Shown in pieces: positions 1 to 12,235 of a stretch of 64,000 bases of DNA. The position numbers and the translations under genes are program-made. This DNA is from Larus michahellis. Lineage: Eukaryota > Chordata > Aves > Charadriiformes > Laridae. Location of the stretch: the NCBI RefSeq assembly GCF_964199755.1, contig NW_027435929.1, positions 7,501-71,500 of the forward strand, in the 5' to 3' direction. Each line of letters starts with the position of its first letter. The stretch's first letter is position 1. The notes under the pieces were generated by a model that saw nothing but the letters and a program-made list of their open reading frames with translations, ran no database searches and was not told the DNA's origin.

Positions 1-375
1 TCTGTAATTACCTTTGAGTAAGTTTAACACCAATACCTCAGCACAGCCAAATCTACCGGTTGACTACTTATTAACACCTAAAACCCTGACTTTCCTGGAA
101 CCTATCCACAGCTACATTTACCTACACCTTGTCCAGGCTCCCTCCTACACCATGATGGAACTTATCTGATCATTTACAACAATTACTACAAGTACCTGTA
201 CGCTCCAAATGAGAACTGTTCTTGACACAACTACTTCTACCTTCCCCCCACCCCGCCACTATCAGCTCTGTTTCCACATCAACACTGAAATTATCTGCTA
301 CCCTTGTAAATTCTACTGACATATCACTATAAGCCATCATCTCATCAAAAGATATCACACCTTACTTCTTTCTTT
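1..375. other. unclassified flank
   Basis: No repeat family, gene or RNA is recognised here. The only open frame (minus strand, 62 codons) resembles nothing I know and is at chance length. Confidence 0.5.
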
Positions 376-660
376 TTTTGGTGGAACCAAACCAGAAGCA
401 TCCTAGCCTTCACACACTCCAAACACACCGCTCTCTCAACAACCACACAAAACACCCACCGCTCTCGGCTCCTGCCTGCCTCTGACCACCTACTGCCAGA
501 TGCCGTCCCCCCCCCACGGGCTTCGCTCCCCAGGAGCGCTGCTCGCAGGGGGGCTCCTAAATGTCCCTGCCTGACAAAACCCCGCCCGGAGCCCTACCTC
601 CGCCCAAACTTTGGCGACGACTGTCGCCTCGTGGAGGGGCCGGGACCGGGGGGAAAAAAA

Positions 661-708
661 CCCCAGCCAGGGGAGGGAAAAAAAAAATCCCCCGGCTGGG
701 GCTTTTTT
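661..708 (+). other. hairpin followed by T-run, unit 1
   Basis: The arm ccccagcc plus gggga (661-674) pairs with tccccc plus ggctgggg (688-701), with one mismatch around a purine/A-rich loop. Six T follow at 703-708. The shape resembles a fold-back or Pol III-type end, but no A/B-box gene is seen upstream. Confidence 0.6.
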
Positions 709-807
709 ATTCTTTCATTTGGCTCTGCATGCCTTCGGTAAGCAAGGCTCAACTCCACATATGACCTGCGAGGCAACACCACCACCAAAACACAAGCGCC
801 ACGCACA

Positions 808-993
808 CCGCTCTCTCAACGACCACACAAAACACCCACCGCTCTCTCAACGACCACACAAAACACCCACCGCTCTCTCAACGACCACACAAAACACCCA
901 CCGCTCTCTCAACGACCACACAAAACACCCACCGCTCTCTCAACGACCACACAAAACACCCACCGCTCTCTCAACGACCACACAAAACACCCA
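808..993. repeat. 31-bp minisatellite, 6 copies
   Basis: A 31-bp unit beginning 'ccgctctctcaacgacc' starts at 808, 839, 870, 901, 932 and 963, with a truncated start at 994. The copies are essentially identical. The sister units hold a single copy each, at 428 and 1340. Confidence 0.95.
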
Positions 994-1194
994 CCGCTCT
1001 CGGCTCCTGCCTGCCTCTGACCACCTACTGCCAGATGCCGTCCCCCCCCCACGGGCTTCGCTCCCCAGGAGCGCTGCTCGCAGGGGGCTCCTAAATGTCC
1101 CTGCCTGACAAAACCCCGCCCGGAGCCCTACCTCCGCCCAAACTTTGGCGACAACTGTTGCCTCGCGGAGGGGCCGGGACCGGGGGAAAAAAAA

Positions 1195-1240
1195 CCCAGC
1201 CAGGGGAGGGAAAAAAAAATCCCCCGGCTGGGGCTTTTTT
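1195..1240 (+). other. hairpin followed by T-run, unit 2
   Basis: Same structure as at 661. The arms are cccagcc plus gggga and tcccc plus ggctggg, with an A-rich loop and T6 at 1235-1240. Confidence 0.6.
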
Positions 1241-1574
1241 ATTCTTTCATTTGGCTCTGCGTGCCTTCGGTAAGCAAGGCTCAACTCCACATATGACCTG
1301 AGAGGCAACACCACCACCAAAACACAAGCGCCACGCACACCGCTCTCTCAACGACCACACAAAACACCCACCGCTCTTGGCTCCTGCCTGCCTCTGACCA
1401 CCTACTGCCAGATGCCGTCCCCCCCCGTGGGCTTCGCTCCCCAGGAGCGCTGCTCGCGGGGGGGCTCCTAAATGTCCCTGCCTGACAAAACCCCTCCCGG
1501 AGCCCTACCTCCACCCAAACTTTGGCGATGACTGTCACCTCGCGGAGGGGCCGGGACCGGGGGAAGAAAAAAAC

Positions 1575-1624
1575 CCCCAGCCAGGGCCAGGGCGGGGGGG
1601 GAATACACTGGCTGGGGCTTTTTT
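1575..1624 (+). other. hairpin followed by T-run, unit 3
   Basis: The stem here is ccccagccag (1575-1584) with ctggctgggg (1608-1617), followed by T6. The inner stem differs from units 1 and 2 but pairing is kept by changes on both sides. Confidence 0.6.
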
Positions 1625-1687
1625 ATTCTTTCATTTGGCTCTGCGTGCCTTTGGTAAGGCAGGACTCAACTCCACATACGACCTCAA

Positions 1688-4600
1688 TGTCAGAAGTATT
1701 AGGGACAAGGGGACATCACATCACAACAGTGTCAAATAACTAACAATCGACTAACAAATTCCCAATATGGTGCAGTACATTCACAGACAGGTTCCGCTGA
1801 CAAGCAAGACAAAGGCAGAGCAATGCGACGCAAGACGTAACACTGTACATGACGGTACGCTGCTACACACGGTCCAATAAAGAGTGGCCGATGAAAGATT
1901 TGACGACTCCGGGACGTATGCTGGCAGAAGACATCAGATGTCAGTCAAGACAACGGCAGAGCAATACAATGCTAGGTGTAACATGATACGGGGCAGTACA
2001 AGGCAATACATGGCCAAATAAACAACAACCAAGGAAAATAGCCATGATACGGTGCAGTCCTATGACAGAGTGCCTAAAATAACAACCGATACAATCACGG
2101 GGCAATACAATGTAAGACGTACCACAATACAGGGCAGTACGAGGCAATAGGCAGCGAAATAAATTAGAGCCGATTAAAATGCCCACAAAACAGTGCAGGA
2201 CAATGACACAATATTTAAAATTACATTCAAGACCGTGACACTGTGATACAATCCAAGGCCTACCAGTATACAAGGTAGTAAAAGCCATCACTGGGGCAAA
2301 CAAAGAACAATTGTTTGCAATATTAACAGTACATTACTGTACGATCCCAGACACTCTGAAGTGACAGTCAGGAAAATGACAGGGCGATACGATGCGAGAC
2401 GTAACAGTACATGGGGCAGTAAAAGCCAACATACAATCAAATATAGAATGGCACGCTAACAAATACACAACACTGTAGCGCTATGAGATGAGGTCTAAAA
2501 GGATGATTGAGACCATGACATGGTGATACGACGCAAGACGTCACATTGTACGGAGCGGTACAGCGCAATACACGGTCAAAAAAACAGCCACCAAATAAAA
2601 TAGTAACAATACAGTGCAGTCCTATGATACATTGTCTAAAATAACAAATCTAGACAGTGACAAGGCGATACGATGCAAGATGTAACGGTATATTGAGCAG
2701 CACAAGGCAATATGCGGCCAAAGAACAGACAATTAAAACACACAATACAGTGCAGCACTATGACACGATCTCTAAAGTTACAATCGAGACAATGACAGGA
2801 CAATACAATGCAAGGCATTACGGTATACCGGGCAGCGCAAAGCGATATGCAGAAAAATAAATAACATGGGACTCAAAAATTGACAATACGCTCCAGTACA
2901 ATCCCGGGAACTCGGAAATGACGGTCAAGAAAATGACAGGGCGATACAACAGAAGACATTACAGCATACAGGGCGGTACAAGCCAATGCGTGGTCAAATA
3001 AAGAATAGCTGATTCGAAAATTGACAAGACTGTGAAGTACAATCCCAGGCGGTCAGAAATAAGCCAAGACAATGACAAAGAATTACAATGCAAGACGTGA
3101 CAGTATACGGGGCGCTGCAAGGCAATACCCGGTCAAATAAAAAAAAAAGCTAAAAAATTCGCAATACATTGCAGTCCTATGACAAAACGTCAAGAATGAC
3201 CGTCAAAACAAGGACAGAGCAATGAAAGACAAGTCATAACACAATACAGGGAAGTACAAGACAAGACACGTTCAAATAAATAACAGTCAATTACAATACC
3301 CACAATACAATTGAGTCCTATGACACAACATCTAAAATGACAAATCGATACAATGACAGGACAATACTACAATGCAAGACATCGCATTATACAGAGCAAC
3401 AGAAGGCAATAAACAGTCAAATAAATAACAGCCGATTCAAAATTTAACTGTATAGGGCACTACAGTTGCAGATGGTCTGAAATGACAATCGATACAATGA
3501 TAGGGCCATATGATACAAGACATGACACGACACAGGGCAGTACAAGGCAATACGCAGCTTAATGAAAAGCAACCCATTAAAATACCAACAATGCAACACA
3601 GTCCTATGACACAATGTCTAAAATGACAATCGATACAATGATGAGGCACTGCAATACAGATATCGCGCTATACAGTGGTACAAGGCAATACGCGGTCAAA
3701 AAACCAAGCACATAAAATACTAACAATATGGTGCAGTCCTATGACGGATTGTCTAAAAAGACAGTCAAGACAATCACAGAGCAACACGATGCTATACATA
3801 CCACAATACAGGGCAGCACGAGGCAATATGTGGCCAAATGAGTAACAGCCGATACCCACAATAGAATGCAGCGCTATGACACCATGTCTAAAATGTCAGT
3901 CGAGACAATGACAAAATGACAGAATGCAAGATATCACGGTATACAGGGCGCTACAAGGCAATACGCAGTCAAATAACTAACAGTCAACGTACTGCACTAC
4001 ATTGTGAATTTTGTTAATCGTAGACGGTCTGAATTGACAGTCCACGCGATGACAGTGTGATACAACGCAAGACGTAAGGCTATACAAGAGCAGTACACAG
4101 CAATACACGGTTGTTTAAAAAAAAAAAAAGCCGATGAAAAAATTCACAATATGGTGCAGTCCTATGACACAATGTCTAAGACGACAGTAAAAACAATACC
4201 ATAGCAATACAGTGCAAGACGTAACGGTATAGCAGGCAGGACAAGTCAATATGCAGTCAAATCAAGAATGGCCGATTAAAATAACCGCAATACAGTGCAA
4301 TGCTATGACACAATCTCTAAAATGACAATCGAGACACTGATGGGGCAATACAATGCAACACATAACAGTATACAGGGCAGTACAGGGTAATACCAAGTCA
4401 CATACAAAACAGCCGATGAAAAAATTAACAATACAGTTCAATTTAATCCCAGACAGTCTGAAGTGACAGTCAATGAGCAGGCAATACAAAGCTAGACATA
4501 ATAGCAGGCATAACACCATAACACAGTCAAATAAATAACAGCCTGTTAAAATACCCACAATACGTTCCAGTCCTAGGACACGATGTCTACAGTGACAGTT

Positions 4601-5825
4601 AAGACAATGACGGAGCAACGCAATGCAAGACATAACATTATACAGGGCAGTTCAAGGCCAATACGCAATCAAATAAGGAATGACCAAACACAAAACTGAC
4701 ATTATAGTGCAGTGCTATGACAGAATGTCACAAAAGACAATCAAAACCGTGACACGCTTATACAAAGGAATACGTAACACAATACTGAACAGTACAAGGA
4801 AATACACAATGCAATACAGCAGTAATTAAAAAAAACCCACAATACAGTGCAGTACAAGCAAATACAGTCTCAGGTGGCAGGAAAGGCAGTTACAGAGGAA
4901 TAACACTCGAGACAGAACACCATCCAGGCCAGTCCAAGTTGGTACGTGGGCACATAAAGAAGCTCGCGATATGGTGCCTGTCAATGCTAGAATGTATTGG
5001 ATGGCTCTCGGGACAGTCACAGGGAAATACAATGCAACATATCAGAAAATAAAGGGCAGGACAAAGCAATAAAAAATTAAATATAGAGCAACGGATCAAA
5101 TCCGCCCACAATGCAGTGCCGTAAAATCCCAGAGAGTCTCAAATGACAGTCCAGACAATGACAGGGTAATAAAATGCAAGACGTGACAGTATATAGGGAG
5201 GTACAATGCAATACAGAATAAAGCAAGGAATGACCAATCGAAACCCCACAATAAAGAACAGTACGATTCCAAACGGTCTTGGGTGGCAATCGAGACAGTT
5301 ACAGGGTGGCAGAATTGAAGATGCAACATTACACAGTGCCATACGATGCTGTATGCAATCAAATAAATACCAACCGATTAAAAAACCCACAACGCCGTGG
5401 CGGGACAACACAAAAATAAATGAGACAGCAGTCCAGATTATGACAGGGCAATACAATGTGAGACATAACACAATACAGGGCGGTACAGTACAATACACAG
5501 TCAAAAATAAACAACCCATTAAATAACCCGTAATACAGTGCAGGACAATGCCAATATATGCAGGACAGCAGCCAGGAGGATGACAGAGCAGTACAAGACA
5601 AAATGTAACACAATACAGGGCACTGCAATGACAAAATATATCAGATAGCAGTCAGGACGACAGGGCGATGCAATGCAAGACAACACAGCACAAGGCGGTA
5701 ACGAGGCAATGCACGCTCAAGAAGAGCAACCGATAAAACCCCCCAAATACATATGAGGACAATCCCAGAGTGTCTAAAATGCCAGTGAAGAGAATGACAC
5801 GGCAATACAGGCCACTGCCATGCAG
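1688..5825. repeat. degenerate ~140-bp satellite, block 1
   Basis: The array is organised around motifs such as 'acaatacagggcagtacaa', 'ggcaatacacagtcaaataa' and 'aatgacagggcaatacaa'. The 'tcaaataa' landmark recurs at about 2992, 3132, 3271, 3416, 3556, 3694, 3832 and 3968, which gives a period of 136-145 bp. Copies are well diverged, with many small indels, so the array is old or loosely homogenised. Many short cysteine-rich minus-strand frames are shadows of the repeat. The family is not recognised from memory. Confidence 0.9.
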
Positions 5826-6030
5826 GGGAGCGGAAAGGGGCTGTTTGGCTGGCCGTTATTGATAGAGTAAGCTAATTAACTTATAGTCACATTAGCATTG
5901 GAAGAAAATATGTAGGTCCCCACTGGAGACAGACTCTGGCCTGTATTGCGAGCCATCCCCCAAAGTAGAAGTACCACTCATAACAGCTTCCACTGATGGT
6001 TATAGCTCAAACAGAAACCCGGGGAAGAAA
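5826..6030. repeat. block C fragment (right end)
   Basis: The segment from 'gagtaagctaattaac' through 'taggtccccactgg', 'agccatcccccaaagt' and 'cactgatggttatagct' matches the right-hand part of the complete block C copies at 18.5-18.7 and 24.0-24.1 kb. The left two thirds of block C are missing. Its final purine tract runs straight into the 11-kb purine array. Confidence 0.85.
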
Positions 6031-6683
6031 AAGAAGGGGGAGGTGGGGGAAAGAGAAGTAAAAAGCAAAAGGGAGAAAAACAGAGAAACAGGGTGGCGGG
6101 GGGAGGGGGGAGATGGGGGGAAGAAGAGAAAAAAAAAGGGGGCAGAGGGGCGGAAGAAGAAAAAAGAGGGGGGCGGCGGGAATAAGAGGAAAAACGCAGG
6201 GGGGAAGAGGAAAAGCACAGGGGGGCAGCAGGGGGAAGAGGAAAAACACAGGGGGCTGGGCAGGAAGAAAAGAAAAAAAAAGGTGAGCAGGGGGGCAAAA
6301 AGAAGAAAAAGGGGAGCAGGGGAAGGAAAGAAGCAAAAGAAGGGGGCTGGCGGGGAAAGAGAAGACGAAAAAGAGGGGTTGGGGAGGACGAGGAAAAGAA
6401 GAAAACCGGGAGCAAAGGGGGGAAAGAAGGAAAAAAGGGGGTTGGCGGGGCTAGAGAAGAAAAAAGGGGGGCAGAGAGGCGGAAGAGAAGGAAAAAAGGG
6501 GGAAGAGGGGGAGGATTAAAAAAGGGGGCGGCGGGGGGAAGACAAGGAAAAAACAGAGGGGCAGAGAAGGGAAGACGAAAAGGGGGGCAGAGGGGGCGAA
6601 GAGGAAAAAAGTGGACTGGGTGGGAAGAAAAGAAGAAAAATGGGGCTGGGGAGGAAGAGGAAAAAAAGGGGGCAGCGGGAGGG

Positions 6684-6855
6684 GAAGACAAGAAAAAAAG
6701 AGAGGACGGCGGGGGGAAGACAAGAAAAAAAGAGAGGACGGCGGGGGGAAGACAAGAAAAAAAGAGAGGACGGCGGGGGGAAGACAAGAAAAAAAGAGAG
6801 GACGGCGGGGGGAAGACAAGAAAAAAAGAGAGGACGGCGGGGGGAAGACAAGAAA
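6684..6855. repeat. 33-bp sub-array, 5 copies
   Basis: The unit 'gaagacaagaaaaaaagaga' plus a ggacggcggggggg-type tail starts at 6684, 6717, 6750, 6783 and 6816. Copies are near identical. Confidence 0.9.
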
Positions 6856-6869
6856 AAAGAAGGGAGCAG

Positions 6870-7100
6870 GGGGGAAAGAAGGAAAAAGGAGGGGGCGGCA
6901 GCAGGGGGGAAAGAAGGAAAAAGGAGGGGCGGCAGCAGGGGGGAAAGAAGGAAAAAGGAGGGGGCGGCAGCAGGGGGGGAAGAGGAAAAAGGAGGGGGCG
7001 GCAGCAGGGGGGGAAGAGGAAAAAGGAGGGGGCGGCAGCAGGGGGGGAAGAGGAAAAAGGAGGGGGCGGCAGCAGGGGGGGAAGAGGAAAAAGGAGGGGG
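6870..7100. repeat. 34-bp sub-array, ~7 copies
   Basis: The 'gggggcggcagcagggggg' unit recurs at intervals of 34-35 bp (c of cggcag at about 6896, 6930, 6965, 6999, 7033 and 7067). Confidence 0.85.
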
Positions 7101-7364
7101 CAGAAGGGCAGAAGCGGAAAAAAGGGGGGCAGAAGGGCTGAATAAGAAAATAAAAGGGGGGCAGAGGGGGTAAGAGAAGAAAAAAGGGGGCGGCAGTGGG
7201 AAGAGATGAAAAAAAGGGGGCAGCTGTGGGGAAGGGAAGAGAAAGAAGGGGGGCAGAGGGGTGGAGAGGATAAAAAAGTGGGCGGCAGTGGTAAGACAAA
7301 AAAAGGGGGCTGGGGAGGAAGAGGAGAAAAAAAAAGATGGGCAGCGGGGGTAAGACAAAAAAAA

Positions 7365-7500
7365 GGGGGCGTCTGTGGGAAGAGAAGAAAAAGACGGGGC
7401 GTCTGTGGGAAGAGAAGAAAAAGACGGGGCGTCTGTGGGAAGAGAAGGAAAAAAGGGGGCGTCTGTGGGAAGGAAAAAAGGGGGCGTCTGTGGGAAGGAA
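7365..7500. repeat. 30-bp sub-array, ~5 copies
   Basis: The 'gcgtctgtgggaagagaag' unit is repeated, and the last copies lose part of the A-run. Confidence 0.85.
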
Positions 7501-7852
7501 GCGGAAAATAAAAGGGGGGCAGCTGGGAAGGAAGTGGAAAATAAAAGGGGGGCAGCAGAGGGAAGACAAGAAAAAAACAGGGGCAGCTGGGAAGGAAGAG
7601 GTAAAAAAAGGGGGCAGCAGGGCGGAAGAGGTAAAAAAAGGGGGGCAGAGGGGGTAAGAAGAAAAACGGGGGTCGGCAGTGGGGAAGGGAAGAGTAGAAA
7701 AAAGACAGGCGGCAGTGGGGAAGGAAGAAGAAACAAAAGGGGGACAGAAGGGCGGAAGAGGAAAAAAAAGGAGGGTAGAGAGGGTGAGAAAAAAAAGGGT
7801 AGCAGGGGGGCGAAAAGAGAAGAAAAAGGGGGCTGGACAGGTAGAAAAGAAA

Positions 7853-8178
7853 AAAGGGGGGCGGCGGGGGAAGAGGCGGAAAAAAAAGGGGGGCGGCGGG
7901 GGAAGAGGCGGAAAAAAAAGGGGGGCGGCGGGGGAAGAGGCGGAAAAAAAAGGGGGGCGGCGGGGGAAGAGGCGGAAAAAAAAGGGGGGCGGCGGGGGAA
8001 GAGGCGGAAAAAAAAGGGGGGCGGCGGGGGAAGAGGCGGAAAAAAAAGGGGGGCGGCGGGGGAAGAGGCGGAAAAAAAAGGGGGGCGGCGGGGGAAGAGG
8101 CGGAAAAAAAAGGGGGGCGGCGGGGGAAGAGGCGGAAAAAAAAGGGGGGCGGCGGGGGAAGAGGCGGAAAAAAAAGGG
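7853..8178. repeat. 32-bp sub-array, ~10 copies
   Basis: A perfect 32-bp unit with core 'ggcggcgggggaagaggcgg' followed by A8 and G-run is repeated about ten times without visible divergence, which suggests recent amplification. Confidence 0.93.
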
Positions 8179-8179
8179 G

Positions 8180-8447
8180 GGCTGGACGGGAAGAAAAGAA
8201 AAAAGAGGGGGCTGGACGGGAAGAAAAGAAAAAAGAGGGGGCTGGACGGGAAGAAAAGAAAAAAGAGGGGGCTGGACGGGAAGAAAAGAAAAAAGAGGGG
8301 GCTGGACGGGAAGAAAAGAAAAAAGAGGGGGCTGGACGGGAAGAAAAGAAAAAAGAGGGGGCTGGACGGGAAGAAAAGAAAAAAGAGGGGGCTGGACGGG
8401 AAGAAAAGAAAAAAGAGGGGGCTGGACGGGAAGAAAAGAAAAAAGGG
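8180..8447. repeat. 30-bp sub-array, 9 copies
   Basis: The 'gggctggacgggaagaaaag' unit is repeated nine times at exactly 30 bp and abuts the 32-bp sub-array directly. Confidence 0.93.
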
Positions 8448-8777
8448 GAGCAGGGGGGCAAAAAGAAGGAAAAAAGTGGGGCGGCAGGGGAAGTAGAAGA
8501 AAAAGGGGGGCGGCGTTGGGGAAGGGAAGAGAAAAAAGGGGGACAGAAGGGCGGAAGAGGAAGAAAGTAGGGTAGAGGAGGTAAGAAAAAAAAGGTGCGC
8601 AGCTGTGGGAAGAAAAAAAAAAAAAGGGGCACGGCCGTGAGGAAGAGAAGGGAAGAAAGGGGGTGGCTGGGAAGGAAGAATAAAAAAAAAGAGGGACAGA
8701 AGGGCAGAAGAGGAAAATAAAGTGGGGTAGAGGCAGTAAGAGAAAAAAGGGGGGGCAGCAGTGGGAAGACAAGAAAA

Positions 8778-9103
8778 GTATCTATTTACAAGTATCTAAA
8801 GGGTGGGTTTAAGGAGGACGGAGCCAGGCTCTTTTCACTGGTTCCCAGTGACAGCACAAGGGGCAATGGGCACAAGCTAGAACATAGGAAGTTCCGTTCA
8901 AATACACGGAAAAACTTCTTTACGGTGAAGGTGACAGAGCACTGGAACAGGCTGCCCAGGGAGGTTGTGGAGTCCCCTTCTCTGGTGATTTTCAAGACCC
9001 GCCTGGATGCAGCCCTGAGGGATGTGCTTTAGGCAATCGTGCTCTAGCAGGGGAGTTGGACTAGATGATCTCTAGAGGTCCCTTCCAACTCTGAAGATTC
9101 CGT
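8778..9103 (+). mobile_element. CR1 LINE, 5'-truncated 3' end
   Basis: This is the 3' end of a chicken-repeat-1 non-LTR retrotransposon in + orientation, inserted in the purine array. The conceptual + strand product is the C-terminal end of CR1 ORF2 (reverse transcriptase protein), ending in a stop after a '...FKTRLDAALRDVL' type sequence. The 3' untranslated end carries the hallmark 'gttggactagatgatctc' and 'ggtcccttccaactctg'. It is 5'-truncated to about 325 bp, as most CR1 copies are, and cannot move. It is the only non-purine island in the array and so marks a time point in its growth. Confidence 0.95.
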
Positions 9104-9594
9104 GAAAAAAAGGGGGCTGGGAAGGAAGAGGAAAAAAATAGAGGCGGCCGTTCAGAAAAGAGGAAAAAAAATAGGGGCGGCTGTGAGGAAGAGAAAAAAA
9201 AAAGGGGCTGGACTGGAAGAAAAAAAAAAAAGGGGAGCAGGGTGGCAGCTGTGGGAAAGGGAAGAGAAAAAAAGAGGGGGGCGGCCGTTCGGAAGAGAAA
9301 AAAAAAAGGGGGCGGCCGTTCGGAAGAGAAGAAAAAACAGGGGCTGGATGGGTAGAAAAGGTAAAAGAGCGGGGGTGGCAGGGAAGAAAAAAAAGGGGGG
9401 CGGCCGTTCAGAAGAGAAGAAAAAACGGGGGCTGGACGGGTAGAAAAGGTAAAAGAGCGGGGGTGGCAGGGAAGAAAAAAAAGGGGGGCGGCCGTTCAGA
9501 AGAGAAGAAAAAACGGGGGCTGGACGGGAAGAAAAGAACAAAAAACAGGGGAGCAGGGGGGCGTCTGTGGGGAAGGGAAGAGAAAAAGAAAAGG

Positions 9595-9775
9595 GGGGGC
9601 GGCGGGGAAGAGAAAAAGAAAAGGGGGGGCGGCGGGGAAGAGAAAAAAAAGGGGGGCGGCGGGGAAGAGAAAAAAAAAGGGGGGCGGCGGGGAAGAGAAA
9701 AAAAAAGGGGGGGCGGCGGGGAAGAGAAAAAAAAAGGGGGGGCGGCGGGGAAGAGAAAAAAAAAGGGGGCAGAAG
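9595..9775. repeat. 27-30-bp sub-array, ~7 copies
   Basis: 'ggggggcggcggggaagag' followed by A-rich spacers recurs with slightly variable A-run lengths. Confidence 0.85.
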
Positions 9776-10256
9776 AGGAAAAAAAAGGGGGGGAAAGGGG
9801 CAGAAGAGGAAAAAAGGGGGTGGCTGTGGGGAGAGAAGAAAAAAAGGGGGGGAAAGGGTCAGAAGAGGAAAAAAGGGGGTGGCTGTGGGGAGAGAAGAAA
9901 AAAAGGGGGGCAGAGGGCCAGAAGGGGAAAAAAAGGCGGGTAGAGGGGGTAAGAGAAAAAAATAGGGGCGGCCGTTCAGAAGAGAGGAAAAAAATAGGGG
10001 CTGGACTGGAAGAAAAGAAAAAAATAAAGGGGAGCAGGGGGGTGGCCGTGGGGAAGGGAAGAGAAAAAAAGGGGGGAGGCCGTGGGGAAGGGAAGAGAAA
10101 AAAAGGGGGGCAGTCGTTCGGAAGAGAAGAAGAAAAGGGGGCTGGACAGGTAGAAAAGGTAAAAGAGCGGGGGGTGGTGGGGAAGAGAAAAAAGGGGGGC
10201 AGAGGGGCTGAGAAGAGAAAAAAGGGGCAGCTGTGGGGAAGGGAAGAAAAAGGGTG

Positions 10257-10660
10257 CAGGGGGGCAGAAAAGGAAAAAAGCAGGGGGCAGAAAAGGAAAA
10301 AAGCAGGGGGCAGAAAAGGAAAAAAGCAGGGGGCAGAAAAGGAAAAAAGCAGGGGGCAGAAAAGGAAAAAAGCAGGGGGCAGAAAAGGAAAAAAGCAGGG
10401 GGCAGAAAAGGAAAAAAGCAGGTGGCAGAAAAGGAAAAAAGCAGGTGGCAGAAAAGGAAAAAAGCAGGTGGCAGAAAAGGAAAAAAGCAGGTGGCAGAAA
10501 AGGAAAAAAGCAGGTGGCAGAAAAGGAAAAAAGCAGGTGGCAGAAAAGGAAAAAAGCAGGTGGCAGAAAAGGAAAAAAGCAGGTGGCAGAAAAGGAAAAA
10601 AGCAGGTGGCAGAAAAGGAAAAAAGCAGGTGGCAGAAAAGGAAAAAAGCAGGTGGCATTC
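10257..10660. repeat. 23-bp sub-array, ~17 copies
   Basis: 'gcagggggcagaaaagg' plus A6 repeats every 23 bp (for example 10280 and 10303). The first ~7 copies carry ggggg and the remaining ~10 carry ggtgg, so two variants expanded one after the other. Confidence 0.93.
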
Positions 10661-12015
10661 GGAGAGAAGAAAAAGGGGGGTAAGGGGCAGAGAGGGAAAA
10701 GAGGAGGCTGGGAATGAAGAGGAAGAGAAAAACGAGGGGCGGCTGTGGGAAGAGTAGAAAAAAAGGGGGCAGAGGGGCGAAAGAGGAAAAAAAGGGGGGT
10801 AGAGGAAGTAAGAGAAAAAGGGGGGGCAGCAATGAGAAGAGAAGGAAAAGGGGGCTGGGAAGGAAGAGGAAAAAATAGGGGTGGCCGTTTGGAAGACGAG
10901 AAAAAAGGGGGCAGCCGTGAGGAAGAGAAGAAAAGGGGACCAGGGGGAAGAAAAGAAAAAAAGGGACCAGGGGGTCAAAAAGAAGGAAAAAAGGGGCGCG
11001 GTGGGGGAAGAGAAAAAATGGGGGCGGTGGGAAGAGAAGAAAAAAGGGGGCAGAAGGGCGGAAGAGGAAAAATAAGGGGGGAACGGGGGCGGCTGTGGGG
11101 AGAGAAGAAAAAAAAGGGGGCAGAGGAGCGGAAGGGGAAAAAAAGGGGGGAAAAGGGGTGGAAGAGAAGAAAAAAGGGGCGGGCTGTGGGAAGGAAGAGG
11201 AAACAAAAGGGGGACAGAGGGGCGGAAGAGAAGAAAAAGGGGGGAAAGGGGCAGAAGAGGAGGGAAAAAAACAACAGGCAGCTGTGGGAAGAGTAGAAAA
11301 AAGGGGCTGGTTGAAGGGAGAGAAGAAAAAAAGGGGGGAAAGGGGCGGAAGAGGAAAAAAGGGGGCGCCCGTGGGGAGAGAAGAAAAAAAGGGGGGCAGA
11401 GGGCCAGAAGGGGAAAAAGGGGGGAAAAGGGGGCGGAAGAGGAAAAAAAAAAGACGGGCAGCTGTGGGGAGAGAAGAGAAAAAGGTGGGGGGAAGGGGCG
11501 GAAAAGATGACAAAAGGGGGGAAAGGGGCGTAAGAGAAGGAAAAAAAAACAACAGGCAGCTGTGGGAAGAGTAGAAAAAAGGGGCAGGCTGTGGGAAGGA
11601 AGAGGAAACAAAAGGGGGGACAGAGGGGCGGACAAGGAAAAAAGGGGGGACAGAGGGGCGGACAAGGAAAATAAAGTGGAGTAGAGGGGGTAATAGGAAA
11701 AAAAGGGGGGCAGCAGTGGGAAGAGAAGAATAAAAGGGGCTGGGAAGGAAGATAAAATAGGGGCGGCCGTTCAGAAGAGACAAAAAGAGGGGGCAGCTGT
11801 AAGGAAGAGAGGAAGAAAAGGGGGCGGCGGAGGAAGAAAAGAAAAAAGGGGAGCAGGGGGGCAAAAAGAAGGAAAAAAGTGGGGCAGCGAGGGAAGAGAA
11901 AAAAATAGGGGCAGTGGGAAGAGAAGAAAAAGGGGGCGGAAGAGGGGAAAACAACGGGGGAAAAGTGGCAGAAGAGGAAAAAAGGGGGCGGCTGTGGGGA
12001 GAGAAGGAAAAAAAG

Positions 12016-12215
12016 GCGGGGGAGAAGGGGCGGGAGAGGGAAAAAAGGGCGGAAAAGAGGGGGAAGAGGGAAAAGGCGGGGGAGAAGGGGCGGGAGAGGG
12101 AAAAAAGGGCGGAAAAGAGGGGGAAGAGGGAAAAGGCGGGGGAGAAGGGGCGGGAGAGGGAAAAAAGGGCGGAAAAGAGGGGGAAGAGGGAAAAGGCGGG
12201 GGAGAAGGGGCGGAA
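12016..12215. repeat. 60-bp sub-array, ~3.3 copies
   Basis: 'ggcgggggagaaggggcggg' recurs at about 12016, 12076, 12136 and 12196. Confidence 0.9.
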
Positions 12216-12235
12216 GAGGGGAAAAAGGGGCAGCA

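Larger units (their letters stand above)
376..1687. repeat. three tandem copies of a ~380-bp unit
   Basis: Three units follow one another, with matching landmarks starting near 428, 808 and 1340. Each holds, in order, a 31-bp minisatellite segment, a C-rich stretch around 'gatgccgtcccccccc', a block with 'ctaaatgtccctgcctgac', a G/A-rich part, a hairpin plus T-run, and the end motif 'ctcaactccacata'. Unit 2 is longer (532 bp) only because its minisatellite is expanded. Open frames through it (for example minus 940-1338) are low-complexity and not conserved in phase. The right end passes directly into the ~140-bp satellite. I do not recognise the family. Confidence 0.85.
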
